Shown piece after piece: positions 8,249 through 16,873 of a DNA stretch of 64,000 nucleotides (the stretch's first letter is position 1; every line of letters begins with the position of its first letter). The stretch lies in contig OZ253453.1 in NCBI GenBank assembly GCA_965261455.1, positions 372,001-436,000 on the forward strand, read 5' to 3'. Source of the DNA: DAOUKH01 sp965261455. GTDB taxonomy: Bacteria; Chloroflexota; Dehalococcoidia; SHYB01. The position numbers were made by a program, and so were the translations under genes. The notes beneath the pieces are model-generated. The model saw only the letters and a program-made list of their open reading frames with translations. It was not told the DNA's origin and did not search any database.

Positions 8249-9468
8249 GTGGACTATGACGTGATCGTGATTGGGGCGGGGGTGCTCGGCGCTTCGACGG
8301 CGATGCACCTGGCCGAGGGGAACCCGCGGCTGCGCGTGGCGGTGTGGAGAAGGAGCTACGGGCGGCGGTGCATCAGTCTGGGCGCAACAGCGGCGTCATA
8401 CATTCCGGCATCTATTACAAGCCCGGCTCGTTGAAGGCGGCGACTTGCGTGGCCGGGGCTCGGGCATTGCTGGAGTTCTGCGAGCGGGAGTCGGTGCCCC
8501 ACGCGGTCGTCGGCAAGGTGATCGTCGCGAGGTCGGAGGCGGAGATCCCCGCGCTGGAGGAGCTGCGGCAGCGTGGCGAGGCGAACGGCGTCCCCGGCGT
8601 CGAGGTGATCGGTCCCGAACGGCTGCGGGAGATTGAGCCGCACGCGCGGGGCGTCAAGGCGCTCCACTCGCCGCGCACCGCCATTGTCGACTTCGCCCGC
8701 GTCACCGAGGCGTACCTGGAACGGTCGCGGCGGGCAGGGGCCGAGGTCATCTTCGGCGCAAGGGTCTTGGGCTTCGCTGAGAAGCCGGAGGGCGTCGAGC
8801 TCCGCACTACCGCCGGCGACATACCCGGCGGCACGGTGGTGAACTGCGCGGGGCTCCACGCCGACTCTATCGCCCGCGTGATGGGCGGCGGCGGCGATAC
8901 GCGGGTCGTCCCTTTTCGCGGGGAGTATTTCCTGCTTGCGCCGGAAGCGCGGGGTCTCGTCAACGGCCTCGTCTACCCTGTGCCCGACCCGCGCTTCCCC
9001 TTCCTGGGGGCGCACTTCACCCGTAGGCTCGACGGCGGCGTCGAGGCGGGGCCGAACGCCGTGCTCGCCCTGGCGCGTGAGGGGTACGGCAAGGGGTCGT
9101 TGAACGCCGGAGACCTCGCCGGTATGCTCACCTACCCTGGGTTTTGGCGGATGAGCGCCCGCTACTGGCAGATGGGTCTTGAGGAGTTCTACCGCTCGCT
9201 GCGCAAGGCGGCGTTCGTCCAGGGTCTGCAGGCATTGGTCCCCGAGACGAGAGCGGAGCATTTGAAGCCGGGCGGCGCGGGCGTCCGGGCTCAGGCCGTG
9301 GACCGCCGGGGACGACTCGTTGACGACTTTCGGATCGAGCACACCCCGCGCGCCGTCCACGTGCGGAACGCGCCCTCGCCGGCGGCGACGGCGTCCCTCG
9401 AAATCGGGCGGCGCATCGCGGCGCTGGCTGTCGAGCGGTCCGGCCTCGCCGCCCGCCGCGCGCCTTGA
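8249..9468 (+). pseudogene. lhgO: L-2-hydroxyglutarate oxidase-like FAD enzyme, interrupted by a one-base deletion
   Basis: The N-terminal FAD motif DYDVIVIGAGVLGAS is read in one frame from 8249 (or ATG 8231). The rest, from EKELRAAVHQSGRNSGVIHSG to the stop at 9468, is in another frame. The break is at 8342-8346: GTGTGGAG stands where GTGGTGGAG would keep the frame and restore the usual VAVVEKE. With one base restored the protein would be about 406-412 residues, normal for LhgO, which oxidises L-2-hydroxyglutarate to 2-oxoglutarate. The C-terminal part shows no other damage, so either a very recent mutation or a sequencing error is likely. The longer frame on the opposite strand is a shadow. 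Confidence 0.85.
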
Positions 9469-9601
9469 CAGCGCCGGAGCGGCGTGGCGAAGATACCCCG
9501 GCGCACCTGGCCCACGCTGTAGTCGTGTAAACGGGACGCAAAACGTCCGAACGGAAAGAAATAAGCAAACCATAACGTAAGAAACCAGTGAGGGAGGCTC
9601 C

Positions 9602-10834
9602 ATGCCATCCGTCAAATACCTCCTCATCGGCGGTGGGCTAGCCTCCGCCGAGGCGGCGAAACAGATCCGGCGCGTCGACGCGAAAGGCTCGATCGCGCTG
9701 GTCTCCGATGAACCGCTCCTTCCTTATAACCGCCCGCCGCTTTCCAAGGAGTACCTGCGCGGCGAGGCCACCGAGCCCCTCGAGTTCGCTTCCGCCGCGG
9801 AGTACGAGGAGCTGCGCGTCACGACGGTGCTCGGCTCGGCGGTGACGTCGCTGGATGCCGCGGCCTCGACGGCCACGCTCGACAACGGCGAGGTCTACGC
9901 CTATGAGCAGGTGCTCCTGGCCACCGGCGGGTCGCCCGTCCGGCTCCCCGTTCCCGGCGCCGATCTCGACGGCGTCTACTACCTGCGCGACGCGGGCGAC
10001 GCGGACGCCATCAATGGGGCGGCACGAGAGGCGAGGCGGGCCGTCGTGGTCGGGGCCGGCTTCATTGGCCTGGAGACCGCAGCGTCGCTGCGCCAAATGG
10101 GGCTGGACGTCACGGTGATCGAGATGGCGGACGCGATCTGGCCCCGCTTCGCCGATAGAAACCTGGCGGCGCACGTCCAGAAGCTGTCAGCGGCGCGCGG
10201 CGTCGAGTTTCTGGTGAATAGCCCCGTCGCGGGATTCGAGGGCGACGGCAGCAAGGTGAGCGCCGTCCTGACCGGAGGAGCGGGCCCCGTCGTGGCCTGC
10301 GACCTCGCCGTCGTCGGCGTGGGCATTCGTCCCAACATCGCACTGGCGGAGGGGGCGGGCTTAGCCGTCGACAACGGCATCGTGGTCGATGAGCACATGC
10401 GCGCCTCGGCGCCGAACGTCTTCGCCGCCGGCGACGTGGCGAACTACCCCGATCCCATCTTCGAGAAGCGCCGCCGCGTCGAGCATTGGGGCCACGCCGA
10501 GTATTCGGGCCAGGTTGCCGGCGCGAACATGGCCGGCGAGGAGATGCGCTACGACCTGCTGACCTACGTGTGGTCCGACATCTTCGACCTGCACCTTGAG
10601 GCGGCGGGCGACGAGGGCGAGTCGGACACGTCCGTCGTCCGCGGCGACATGGACGCGGGGTCATTCACCGTGCTCTACCTGAAGGAGAACCGGATGACGG
10701 CCTACTTCTCGGTGAACACGCCCGCCAGGGAGTTCCCCGTCTTCCAGCGGCTCATCAGGCGCAAGAAGGACCTCACCGGCCGGCTCGAGGATCTGCGGGA
10801 CCCAGGCTTCAACGCGCGGGAGTTGTTGAAGTAG
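9602..10834 (+). CDS. FAD-dependent pyridine nucleotide-disulfide oxidoreductase (ferredoxin/rubredoxin reductase type)
   Basis: 410 residues. The N-terminal FAD-binding motif is LIGGGLASAEAA, with the family-typical LPYNRPPLSKEYL loop. The NADH-binding motif VVGAGFIGLETA lies near residue 148, and ATGGSP and FAAGDVAN close the FAD site. There is no CxxC redox pair, so it is the ferredoxin-reductase type that passes electrons from NAD(P)H to a small iron-sulfur protein. Start ATG 9602 follows GAGGGAGG. A small hairpin (GGACG 9534-9538 with CGTCC 9544-9548) lies in the AT-richer leader. No partner ferredoxin is adjacent. Confidence 0.9.
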   Translation: MPSVKYLLIGGGLASAEAAKQIRRVDAKGSIALVSDEPLLPYNRPPLSKEYLRGEATEPLEFASAAEYEELRVTTVLGSAVTSLDAAASTATLDNGEVYAYEQVLLATGGSPVRLPVPGADLDGVYYLRDAGDADAINGAAREARRAVVVGAGFIGLETAASLRQMGLDVTVIEMADAIWPRFADRNLAAHVQKLSAARGVEFLVNSPVAGFEGDGSKVSAVLTGGAGPVVACDLAVVGVGIRPNIALAEGAGLAVDNGIVVDEHMRASAPNVFAAGDVANYPDPIFEKRRRVEHWGHAEYSGQVAGANMAGEEMRYDLLTYVWSDIFDLHLEAAGDEGESDTSVVRGDMDAGSFTVLYLKENRMTAYFSVNTPAREFPVFQRLIRRKKDLTGRLEDLRDPGFNARELLK

Positions 10835-10846
10835 GGTAGGGCGACG

Positions 10847-11090
10847 CTCTCAGTCTCCCCCGGAGGGGGACCTTTGCGTAACTTGGCGGGCGGGCTTCAC
10901 CAAGGTCGCGCGGCCCCCGCCTCCCCCCGCCCTCACCCCAACCCTCTCCCAGCGGGAGAGGGGGTAAAAGACCCCGCGCCGCTTCCCTTTCCTAAGGCCA
11001 GCGGGCGGCGTTCTTCCCCTTGACGGGGTTCTGCAAAGGTCTCCAGAGGGGGAGAGGCTTAAGGTGCTCCCCTGCGGGGGAGGTTGAGGG
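10847..11090. repeat. Dispersed repeat cluster downstream of the flavoprotein gene
   Basis: Contains CTCTCAGTCTCCCCCGGAGGG, the widespread CTCTCCCAGCGGGAGAG hairpin and a third hairpin at about 11040-11085. The segment 10861-10930 is present in inverted orientation at 49899-49973 with only a few changes. No gene is seen in 10835-11098. Confidence 0.75.
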
Positions 11091-11098
11091 CTTCCGCC

Positions 11099-11800
11099 CT
11101 AGGCGGTGGAGGGGACGACGCTGTCCACGATGGATTCGAGGATGAGGCGGCCGTCCTCGCCGCCGAGGATGGACTCGCAGCAGCGCTCGGGGTGCGGCAT
11201 GAGGCCGAGGACGTTGCGCCCTTCGTTCAGGATGCCGGCGATGTTCTCCAGCGAGCCGTTGGGGTTCGACTCCGCCGTCGCGTCGCCTTGAGGGGTGCAG
11301 TAGCGGAAGGCGACGCGGCCGCTGTCGTTGAGGTCGGCGAGCGTGGCCTCGTCGGCGTAGTAGCGGCCCTCGCCGTGGGCGATGGGGACGCGCAGCACCT
11401 GGCCGGGGGCGCAGCGCGACGTGAACGGGCTGGCCGTCGTCTCGGCGCGGAGATGCGTCCACTCGCAGCGGAACTCGAGGTGCTCGTTGCGGACGAGCGC
11501 GCCGGGGAGCAGCCCGGCCTCGCAGAGGACCTGGAAGCCGTTGCAGCTTCCGATCACCGGCTTGCCGTCGGCGGCGTAGCGCTCCAGCGCGCCCATGACG
11601 GGGGCGAAGCGGGCGATGGCGCCGGCGCGCAGGTAGTCACCGTAGGAGAAGCCGCCGGGAGCCACCATGCAGTCGTAGGACGAGAGGTCGGTGTCCTCAT
11701 GCCACACGCGCTCGACCGCGTGGCCGAGCACCGCGCCGAGCGCGTGCTCAAAGTCGCGGTCGCTCCAGGTGCCGGGAAAGACGATGACGCCGAATCGCAT
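11099..11800 (-). CDS. purQ: Phosphoribosylformylglycinamidine synthase, glutaminase subunit PurQ
   Basis: 233 residues. Supplies ammonia from glutamine for conversion of FGAR to FGAM in purine synthesis, in complex with PurL and PurS. The class I glutaminase nucleophile is in GSCNGFQVL, and the His-Glu pair is in PHPERCCE near the C-terminus. N-terminal FGVIVFPGTWSD and VAPGGFSYGDYLR are PurQ signatures. The ATG at 11798-11800 begins the homologous part; the frame stays open upstream but is basic low-complexity. A TACAAT (11813-11818) lies 12 bases upstream and no Shine-Dalgarno is seen. Its partner purS is about 29 kb away and purL is not in the window. Confidence 0.95.
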   Translation of the reverse strand: MRFGVIVFPGTWSDRDFEHALGAVLGHAVERVWHEDTDLSSYDCMVAPGGFSYGDYLRAGAIARFAPVMGALERYAADGKPVIGSCNGFQVLCEAGLLPGALVRNEHLEFRCEWTHLRAETTASPFTSRCAPGQVLRVPIAHGEGRYYADEATLADLNDSGRVAFRYCTPQGDATAESNPNGSLENIAGILNEGRNVLGLMPHPERCCESILGGEDGRLILESIVDSVVPSTA

Positions 11801-12195
11801 GGCTTCGCGGGTATTGTAGCGCGGCCGCGCCACGGGCGGGGCGCTGTGGCGACCTCCCGTCGTGGACGTTCGTGGGCGTTTTCGCCGCGGGCCACTCCTG
11901 TTATCCGCTCGTGAGCGTCGTGAGCGCCGTGAGCGTTTTGGGGCCACCGGCTACTCTGTTGCGCGCCGTTGGCCGGGCCGTCGTTGGCCGCGATTGGGTC
12001 ACGATTTGTCAGGGTTTGCCCGAGGGGCGTCCGGTGCCGCACCATCACCGGACCCATTCTCACCACGTTTTGCGCGGTCTTGTGCGACGAGACGCCCGCT
12101 GTCCGGCGCGTATGCCCATTCAACGGTCAACGAAGTCCGCCAGTCTCCTATCGGACCGGCTCCCCCAAGGACCCCAATGACGCCTGCTCGTGTTC

Positions 12196-12231
12196 GTCGC
12201 GGTCGCTCCAGGTGCCGGGGAAGACGATGAC
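12196..12231. repeat. Direct repeat of the purQ 5' region
   Basis: 36 bases match 11753-11788 with one mismatch. On the minus strand it encodes VIVFPGTWSDRD, the PurQ N-terminus, here joined to unrelated sequence and ending at a nearby stop. Confidence 0.85.
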
Positions 12232-12380
12232 GGTCAAGCGCGGGTTGACCTGGGAGGACATAGAGCGCACGGCCAGGGAGCCGAAGGCCGGAGAGGTCGA
12301 CGAGTCGGCGCTGGGGTTCCAGGAGGGGTATCCCTATAACCCAGGATTTGTACGGTTAGTGGGTCGTTGCGGCGAGGTGG
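12225..12380 (+). pseudogene. Fragment of an unidentified gene
   Basis: The frame starting MTVKRGLTWEDIERTAREP and running to about GYPYNPGFVRLVG has normal codon choice for this genome. It degenerates at the dispersed palindrome after 12385. It starts inside the purQ-derived duplication. I do not recognise the family. It could be the 5' end of a displaced gene, or a short ORF that is real in its own right. Confidence 0.35.
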
Positions 12381-12569
12381 GGGCGGTGGAGGGGACGGGC
12401 GCCCACGAGGGGCGCCCCTACGGGAGGGGAACTCGACAACGGGCAGCAGGCCGAGGGCGACGGCTTCGTCCAAGGCGATGGTGAGCCAGGGACATTGAAG
12501 CCGCTCGGTGAACGGGCACCATCCGCCTATAGTGACAACAAGACGCGGTGGTTCCGGCTGCCGCTAATT

Positions 12570-13163
12570 TCAAGAAGCTGCGTCTCCTGATGCTAGCTCT
12601 TCCAGTTTATCGAAGTCCGTTATCATCCACCTCAGCATCTCAAGGTTGCGCAGAGATGTCGCCTCGTTGCCGACTCCTTTTCGTATTTCGAGAAGGAAGT
12701 CGCCAAAGGCACTTAACAGTTGTATGCCTTGATCGTCTACTGCATCAGAATCGCTTCCTATCGCGTAGGACGACTGCATGAGATTGTTGTAGGCTCTTAC
12801 TATATTATCGTTTGCGAAAAGTGATAACTTGAAGGCTGCCTGCCGATATTCTACTGATTGCATTATTTCCAAGGCTCTTTGGTCTTTTGTTTTCCCCTTC
12901 TTACCTCTAGCATCAGCTTCGTCTTTCGCAAAGAGGATTATGAAAGGTTCGAGGATATCATTGTAGATTCGGAGCCGATCTTCACGTATAGCTTCCTCGA
13001 GCTTCTCAGCCCTTCTTCGCAAATCTGCCTCTGTCTTCCATGACGATTCTAGACGGCTCTTCAAGTACCACCCGACACCTGAAATCCCAATAAGTAGAAT
13101 GGGTGTCGCAATAGTGCCGATAACCGTAATCCATTCGACAACTGTTGTCCCGTCACTTGCCAT
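12570..13163 (-). CDS. Membrane-anchored helical protein of unknown function next to a restriction-modification gene
   Basis: 197 residues. One N-terminal membrane helix (about residues 9-32, VVEWITVIGTIATPILLIG) is followed by a long charged helix, likely coiled coil (about 35-65), and a helical cytoplasmic domain. The start is ATG 13161-13163 with AGGAGA eight bases upstream; the frame upstream to 13280 is not needed. Base composition is clearly more AT-rich than its neighbours, a sign of transfer. It lies 140 bases after the methyltransferase-nuclease gene on the same strand. Function unknown; an accessory or defence role is only suggested by position. Confidence 0.75.
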   Translation of the reverse strand: MASDGTTVVEWITVIGTIATPILLIGISGVGWYLKSRLESSWKTEADLRRRAEKLEEAIREDRLRIYNDILEPFIILFAKDEADARGKKGKTKDQRALEIMQSVEYRQAAFKLSLFANDNIVRAYNNLMQSSYAIGSDSDAVDDQGIQLLSAFGDFLLEIRKGVGNEATSLRNLEMLRWMITDFDKLEELASGDAAS

Positions 13164-13303
13164 TAAAATGTTCTCCTGTGAAGTGAATCGACTTAGACTG
13201 GCCCTGCGGGCGGTGTGGGCGAAGGGCCGTTGCTCGTGCGACACGGCGACAGAGTAGGCGCAGCGGCGGGCTTGCCGCAAGATGTGCGTGTCGCAGCGCC
13301 AGC

Positions 13304-14923
13304 CTAGACGGCCTCCCCGAGGCCGGGTTGGTGGCCTTCGGCGGGGCGGACGCGCTGGGCGGCTTGGTACATGGAGGGGTGCATCGGTAGCTCGAATTGG
13401 TTGCCTTCGAGGAGCTGGCCGATGGTGCGGATCTGGACCTTGGGGTAGTCGCGCTGCCAGAGGTCGGAGTGGTGGAAGCCGGCGCTGACGGCCTCGGCGC
13501 GCATGTCGCGGGTCGGCTCGTCGAGGGTGATGAAGAGGCCGAGTGCCGCCTTCTCGCGCTCGACCGTGCCCTTCAGGTCGCGGATGAGGGGCGAGGAGAC
13601 CTTGCCGCTCTTGACCTGGACGATGGCCTTGTGGGGCGTGCGGCGCGGGCCGTCAATGAAGTACACCACGCCGTCGACGCCCTTGTCGGCGCCCTTCTTG
13701 CCCTCTTCCCGAGGGAAGGCCTCGAGCAGCGACATGGCCCAATACTGGAACTGGTGACGGTCCTGCTCGGCCAGGGCGCGGGCACCGCCGACGTCCACCG
13801 GCTCGCCGACGACGTCATAGTCCTTGCCTGGGATGAGGCCGAAGCCGCTCTTGAGGCGATTCTTCATCAGGGCGACGGCCAAGTGGGTCACGTCGATGCC
13901 GATCCACCGGCGCTTCAACCCCTGGGCCGCGGCGACGGCGGTGCCGCAGCCGCAGAACGGGTCGAGCACGACATCGCCCTCGTTTGAGGACGCTTGGATG
14001 ATGCGCTCCAACAGATCTTCTGGCTTTTGCGTGGGGTAGCCGAGGCGTTCCTTGTGCCACGATCTCAATGACTCAATGTCTGTCCAAACGTCCTGAACAG
14101 GCAATCCCCGTGATTCATCAAGATAACGCTTTATTCTTGGTATGCCGTTCTTTGTGTAAAAGATGCGGTCTTCGGCATCAAGGCGTTGCATGGATTCAAT
14201 CGGGACACGCCACAGTCGGACCACACCCTTCCACTCGTATTCGTACCCTCCGCCTTGGAGTCCAGCCGCTCCCAAATCTCCTGACATGAACCGGCGGCCA
14301 TCGGAATCAGAGTATCGATAATATTGTTCGACATATTTGGGGTCATAGGGTTGGAAGGTGGCATTCCAACGAAAGGCATCGGATTTTGCATAGAACAATA
14401 CCGTGTCATGAACAGAACCGTAACCTCGAGCATCGCTATGGGCACTTTGTCGCTTCCAAATCACCTCATTCCTGTAATTTTCTGCGCCGAACACGGCATC
14501 CAGCAGCAGCTTGAGATAGTGGCTTGCGGTGGGGTCACAGTGCAGATAAATGGAGCCGGTGGGTCTGAGGACGCGGCGGAGCTCGACGAGGCGCGGAGCC
14601 ATCATGACGAGATAGGCCATCATGGCGTTGCTGCCAAGGAACTGGCGCAAGGCGGTGACCATGTCCTTGACTTTGGGCGGCGTCTCGGGGTGCAGGATGA
14701 TTTCCTGCTCGAAGGTGCGCTCGGATTCCAGCGTCCAGTCCCAGGTGTCGGTGAACGCCTTGATCTGGGCGGGCGACTCCTCGCCGGAGCGCTCTTTGAA
14801 CAGGACGTTGTAGGAGGCGTTGGAGTTGAAGGGCGGGTCGAGGTAGACGAGGTCGACGGATTCGTCGGGGACGTGCTGGCGGAGCACGTCGAGGTTGTCG
14901 CCGTAGTAGAGGGTGTTGGGCAT
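13304..14923 (-). CDS. DNA methyltransferase fused to an Mrr-type restriction endonuclease domain
   Basis: 539 residues. The N-terminal part is a beta-class N6-adenine (or N4-cytosine) methyltransferase: motif IV DPPF at residues 29-32 precedes the AdoMet-binding motif DPFCGCGT at 321-328. The C-terminal part (about 385-520) resembles the Mrr catalytic fold: GVDG (415-418) and QVKSG (436-440) give the D...QxK pattern. A single protein could thus both modify and cut DNA, like type IIG enzymes. The middle section, about residues 150-290 (forward 14050-14480), is probably the target-recognition region and is more AT-rich than the rest. The start is ATG 14921-14923, without a clear ribosome site. 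Confidence 0.85.
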   Translation of the reverse strand: MPNTLYYGDNLDVLRQHVPDESVDLVYLDPPFNSNASYNVLFKERSGEESPAQIKAFTDTWDWTLESERTFEQEIILHPETPPKVKDMVTALRQFLGSNAMMAYLVMMAPRLVELRRVLRPTGSIYLHCDPTASHYLKLLLDAVFGAENYRNEVIWKRQSAHSDARGYGSVHDTVLFYAKSDAFRWNATFQPYDPKYVEQYYRYSDSDGRRFMSGDLGAAGLQGGGYEYEWKGVVRLWRVPIESMQRLDAEDRIFYTKNGIPRIKRYLDESRGLPVQDVWTDIESLRSWHKERLGYPTQKPEDLLERIIQASSNEGDVVLDPFCGCGTAVAAAQGLKRRWIGIDVTHLAVALMKNRLKSGFGLIPGKDYDVVGEPVDVGGARALAEQDRHQFQYWAMSLLEAFPREEGKKGADKGVDGVVYFIDGPRRTPHKAIVQVKSGKVSSPLIRDLKGTVEREKAALGLFITLDEPTRDMRAEAVSAGFHHSDLWQRDYPKVQIRTIGQLLEGNQFELPMHPSMYQAAQRVRPAEGHQPGLGEAV

Positions 14924-14989
14924 GGTGGTGATTGGGTTGGCGGTGGGTGCGGCGGGTTGATTATAGCGTGCCGTCTTGGCGGGCCTCAC

Positions 14990-15232
14990 GGGCGCGACGC
15001 GACGCGCCCCTACAGGGGAGGGGACGAGGGTGGCGGCGATAGCCTGCGCCGGTTGTGGGGAGGCCCCGCCCCGGCCCTCTCTCAGTCTCCCCCAGAGGGG
15101 GAGAGGTTTGAGGTGCTCCCCCTTTGGGGGAGGTTTCGTTATCGCCCCGCCCCGGTCTTCTTTCGGTCGGCGGCAGAGGGGAGAGGGGACGGGCGCCCAC
15201 AAGAGGCGCCCCTACGGGGAGGGAAGCGCGGC
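14990..15232. repeat. Dispersed palindromic repeat cluster
   Basis: CTCTCTCAGTCTCCCCCAGAGG, CTCCCCCTTTGGGGGAG and GGGCGCCCACAAGAGGCGCCCC lie one after another between the methyltransferase gene start and the end of yqeY. No gene is seen in 14924-15233. Confidence 0.7.
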
Positions 15233-15233
15233 G

Positions 15234-15683
15234 CTAGAGGGCGGCGAGGAGGTCGGTGACGGTCTGGTTGACGAGCTTGCCTTCGGCGCGGCCCTTGACT
15301 TGGGGCATGAGCCGGCCCATCACCTTGCCCTTGTCGGAGGGGCCTGCCGCGCCGACCGCCGCCGCGGCCTCTTCGGCCAGGGCGCGGATCTGGTCGGCGG
15401 TGAGCTGCTCGGGGAGGTAGGCGAGCAGCAGGGCAAGCTCCGCCTCCTCCTTGTCGGCGAGCTCGGCGCGGTCCCTTTGACGGAACACGTCGATGCTCTC
15501 GCGGTGCTGGCGGGCCAGCCGCGTGACGATCTCCTCGATGGCGGCGTCGTCGAACTCTGCGCCCTTGCGCGCCTCCTCGGTGTCCACGGTCGACTTGATC
15601 TGCCGCACCGTGTCCAGCCGTGTCCGATCACGGGCGCGCATGGCGTCCTTGAGGTCGGCGTCGAGCCGCTCTCGGAGGCCCAT
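15234..15683 (-). CDS. yqeY: GatB/YqeY domain protein
   Basis: 149 residues, the full length of the YqeY family. It opens with LRERLDADLKDAMRARD and has the conserved LPEQLT and DKGKVMGRLMPQVKGRADG-like segment (here KGRAEGK). It resembles the tRNA-binding tail of the GatB amidotransferase subunit; the precise role of the free form is not settled. The ATG at 15681-15683 directly follows the rpsU stop codon, so the two form one operon, a common arrangement in bacteria. Confidence 0.92.
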   Translation of the reverse strand: MGLRERLDADLKDAMRARDRTRLDTVRQIKSTVDTEEARKGAEFDDAAIEEIVTRLARQHRESIDVFRQRDRAELADKEEAELALLLAYLPEQLTADQIRALAEEAAAAVGAAGPSDKGKVMGRLMPQVKGRAEGKLVNQTVTDLLAAL

Positions 15684-15887
15684 TTACGTCGCCGTCGTCT
15701 GCCGCCGGCTCTGACGGGCGCTCTTGCGGCGCTTGGCGGCTTCCTTCTTCTTGCGCTTGGTGCTTGGCTTCTCGAAATGCTCTCGCCGGCGCGCCTCAGC
15801 CAGGATGCCGTCCTGTTGCACGCGCTTGTTGAAGCGGCGCAGCATCGAGTCGAACGATTCTTCCATACCGAGTCTTACTTCTACCAC
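15684..15887 (-). CDS. rpsU: 30S ribosomal protein S21
   Basis: 67 residues, highly basic. It starts VEVRLGMEESFDSMLRRFNK and ends in a Lys/Arg-rich tail, as S21 does; it helps the 30S subunit in initiation. The start is GTG 15885-15887 with GGAGG (15896-15900) eight bases upstream, which decides among several in-frame GTG codons. It is preceded by a consensus promoter and a leader hairpin, and followed without a gap by yqeY. Confidence 0.93.
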   Translation of the reverse strand: MVEVRLGMEESFDSMLRRFNKRVQQDGILAEARRREHFEKPSTKRKKKEAAKRRKSARQSRRQTTAT

Positions 15888-15916
15888 ACATACCACCTCC
15901 CCTCTCTCCATGAAAT

Positions 15917-15939
15917 GAGCCCAGTTTCGCGCTGGGCTC
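15917..15939 (-). promoter_or_regulatory. Hairpin in the rpsU leader
   Basis: GAGCCCAG (15917-15924) and CTGGGCTC (15932-15939) form a perfect 8-bp stem with a 7-base loop, starting within a few bases of the predicted transcription start. There is no T-run after it on the minus strand, so it is not an intrinsic terminator for that strand. It could protect the 5' end or regulate rpsU. Confidence 0.6.
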
Positions 15940-16873
15940 AACGGGCATTATAGGAACGTTTCTTTTCAGGTGTCAACGGCGTCAGGGCGTCGAGCGCCGC
16001 CGTGAGGTCGGGGGGCAGCGGCGATTTCAGCGCGAGCCGCTGGCCCGTCCGGGGATGGTCGATTTCGAGGCCCGCCGCGTGGAGAAAGTGCCGCGATAGC
16101 AGCGCCGACTTGCCGCCGTAGAGGGCGTCGCCGACTAGGGGATGGCCGATCGAGGCGAAGTGCGCCCGGATCTGATGCGTCCGGCCCGTTAGGGGACGGA
16201 CTTCGAGGAGCGTCGCGCCCTCGAACGCGGCGGCGGTGCGGTAGCCGGTGACGGCCTCGCGTCCGCCGTCGACGGGGGCGATGCGCTTGCGGTGCCGGGG
16301 GTCGCGGCCCAGCGGCGCGTCGATGCTGCCCTCAGATTGGCGGGGTCGCCCCTTCACCAGCGCCAGGTACATCTTCGAGACGGTGCGCGCTTTGAACTGG
16401 CCGGTGAGGGAGCGGTGGGCGGCGGCGTTCTTGGCCGCGGCGATCAGCCCCGAGGTGTCCTTGTCGAGGCGGTGGACGATGCCGGGGCGCTCGACGCCGC
16501 CGATGCCCGCCAGATCGGGACAGTGCGCCAGCAGGGCGTGGACCAGCGTGCCGTGGGGATGGCCGGGGGCGGGATGGACGGTCATGCCGGCGGACTTGTC
16601 GACGACGATGAGGTCGGCGTCTTCGTAGACGACGGCGAGGGGGATGGGCTCGGGTGTCAGGTCGAGCCGTTGGGGGTCGGGGATGACGACCGAGACGAGG
16701 TCGCCGCCGCGAAGGGCGTAGGCCGGCTTGGCCTCCGCGCCGTTGACGGTGACCATACCGTCGGCGATCAGCTTCTTGGCGTAGGAGCGCGAGACGTCGG
16801 GTGCCTGCGCCCCAAGGAACGCGTCGAGCCTCGGCCGCCCCTGCGGCGCGGTGAACGAGCGCGTGTCGGTCAT
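15938..16873 (-). CDS. rluD: RluA-family 23S rRNA pseudouridine synthase
   Basis: 311 residues. The N-terminal S4 RNA-binding domain (about 15-75, RLDAFLG...SRSYAKKLI) precedes the catalytic domain with the RluA signature HRLDKDTSGL, whose Asp is catalytic. GRTHQIRAH follows. It converts specific uridines in 23S rRNA to pseudouridine; D-type specificity is suggested by the S4 domain and length. The ATG at 16871-16873 shares one base with the lspA stop (TGATG). The frame stays open far upstream but only as a shadow of lspA. Its 3' end contains the rpsU promoter. Confidence 0.9.
   Translation of the reverse strand: MTDTRSFTAPQGRPRLDAFLGAQAPDVSRSYAKKLIADGMVTVNGAEAKPAYALRGGDLVSVVIPDPQRLDLTPEPIPLAVVYEDADLIVVDKSAGMTVHPAPGHPHGTLVHALLAHCPDLAGIGGVERPGIVHRLDKDTSGLIAAAKNAAAHRSLTGQFKARTVSKMYLALVKGRPRQSEGSIDAPLGRDPRHRKRIAPVDGGREAVTGYRTAAAFEGATLLEVRPLTGRTHQIRAHFASIGHPLVGDALYGGKSALLSRHFLHAAGLEIDHPRTGQRLALKSPLPPDLTAALDALTPLTPEKKRSYNAR
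15947..15976 (-). promoter_or_regulatory. Consensus sigma70 promoter for rpsU-yqeY
   Basis: On the minus strand TTGACA (15971-15976) and TATAAT (15947-15952) are both perfect, 18 bases apart. The element lies inside the last codons of the upstream pseudouridine synthase gene. Confidence 0.85.

Larger units (their letters stand above)
11801..12569. other. Gap with gene remnants and short repeats
   Basis: No intact gene. It holds a 9-base tandem repeat GTGAGCGTC/GTGAGCGCC/GTGAGCGTT (11911-11937), a duplicated 36-base piece of purQ (12196-12231), a coding-looking fragment (12225-12380), and a dispersed palindrome GGGCGCCC...GGGCGCCCC (about 12398-12420). On the minus strand near 12440-12490 is another short coding-looking stretch (LDEAVALGLLPVVEF). 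Together this looks like a rearrangement scar. Confidence 0.6.
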
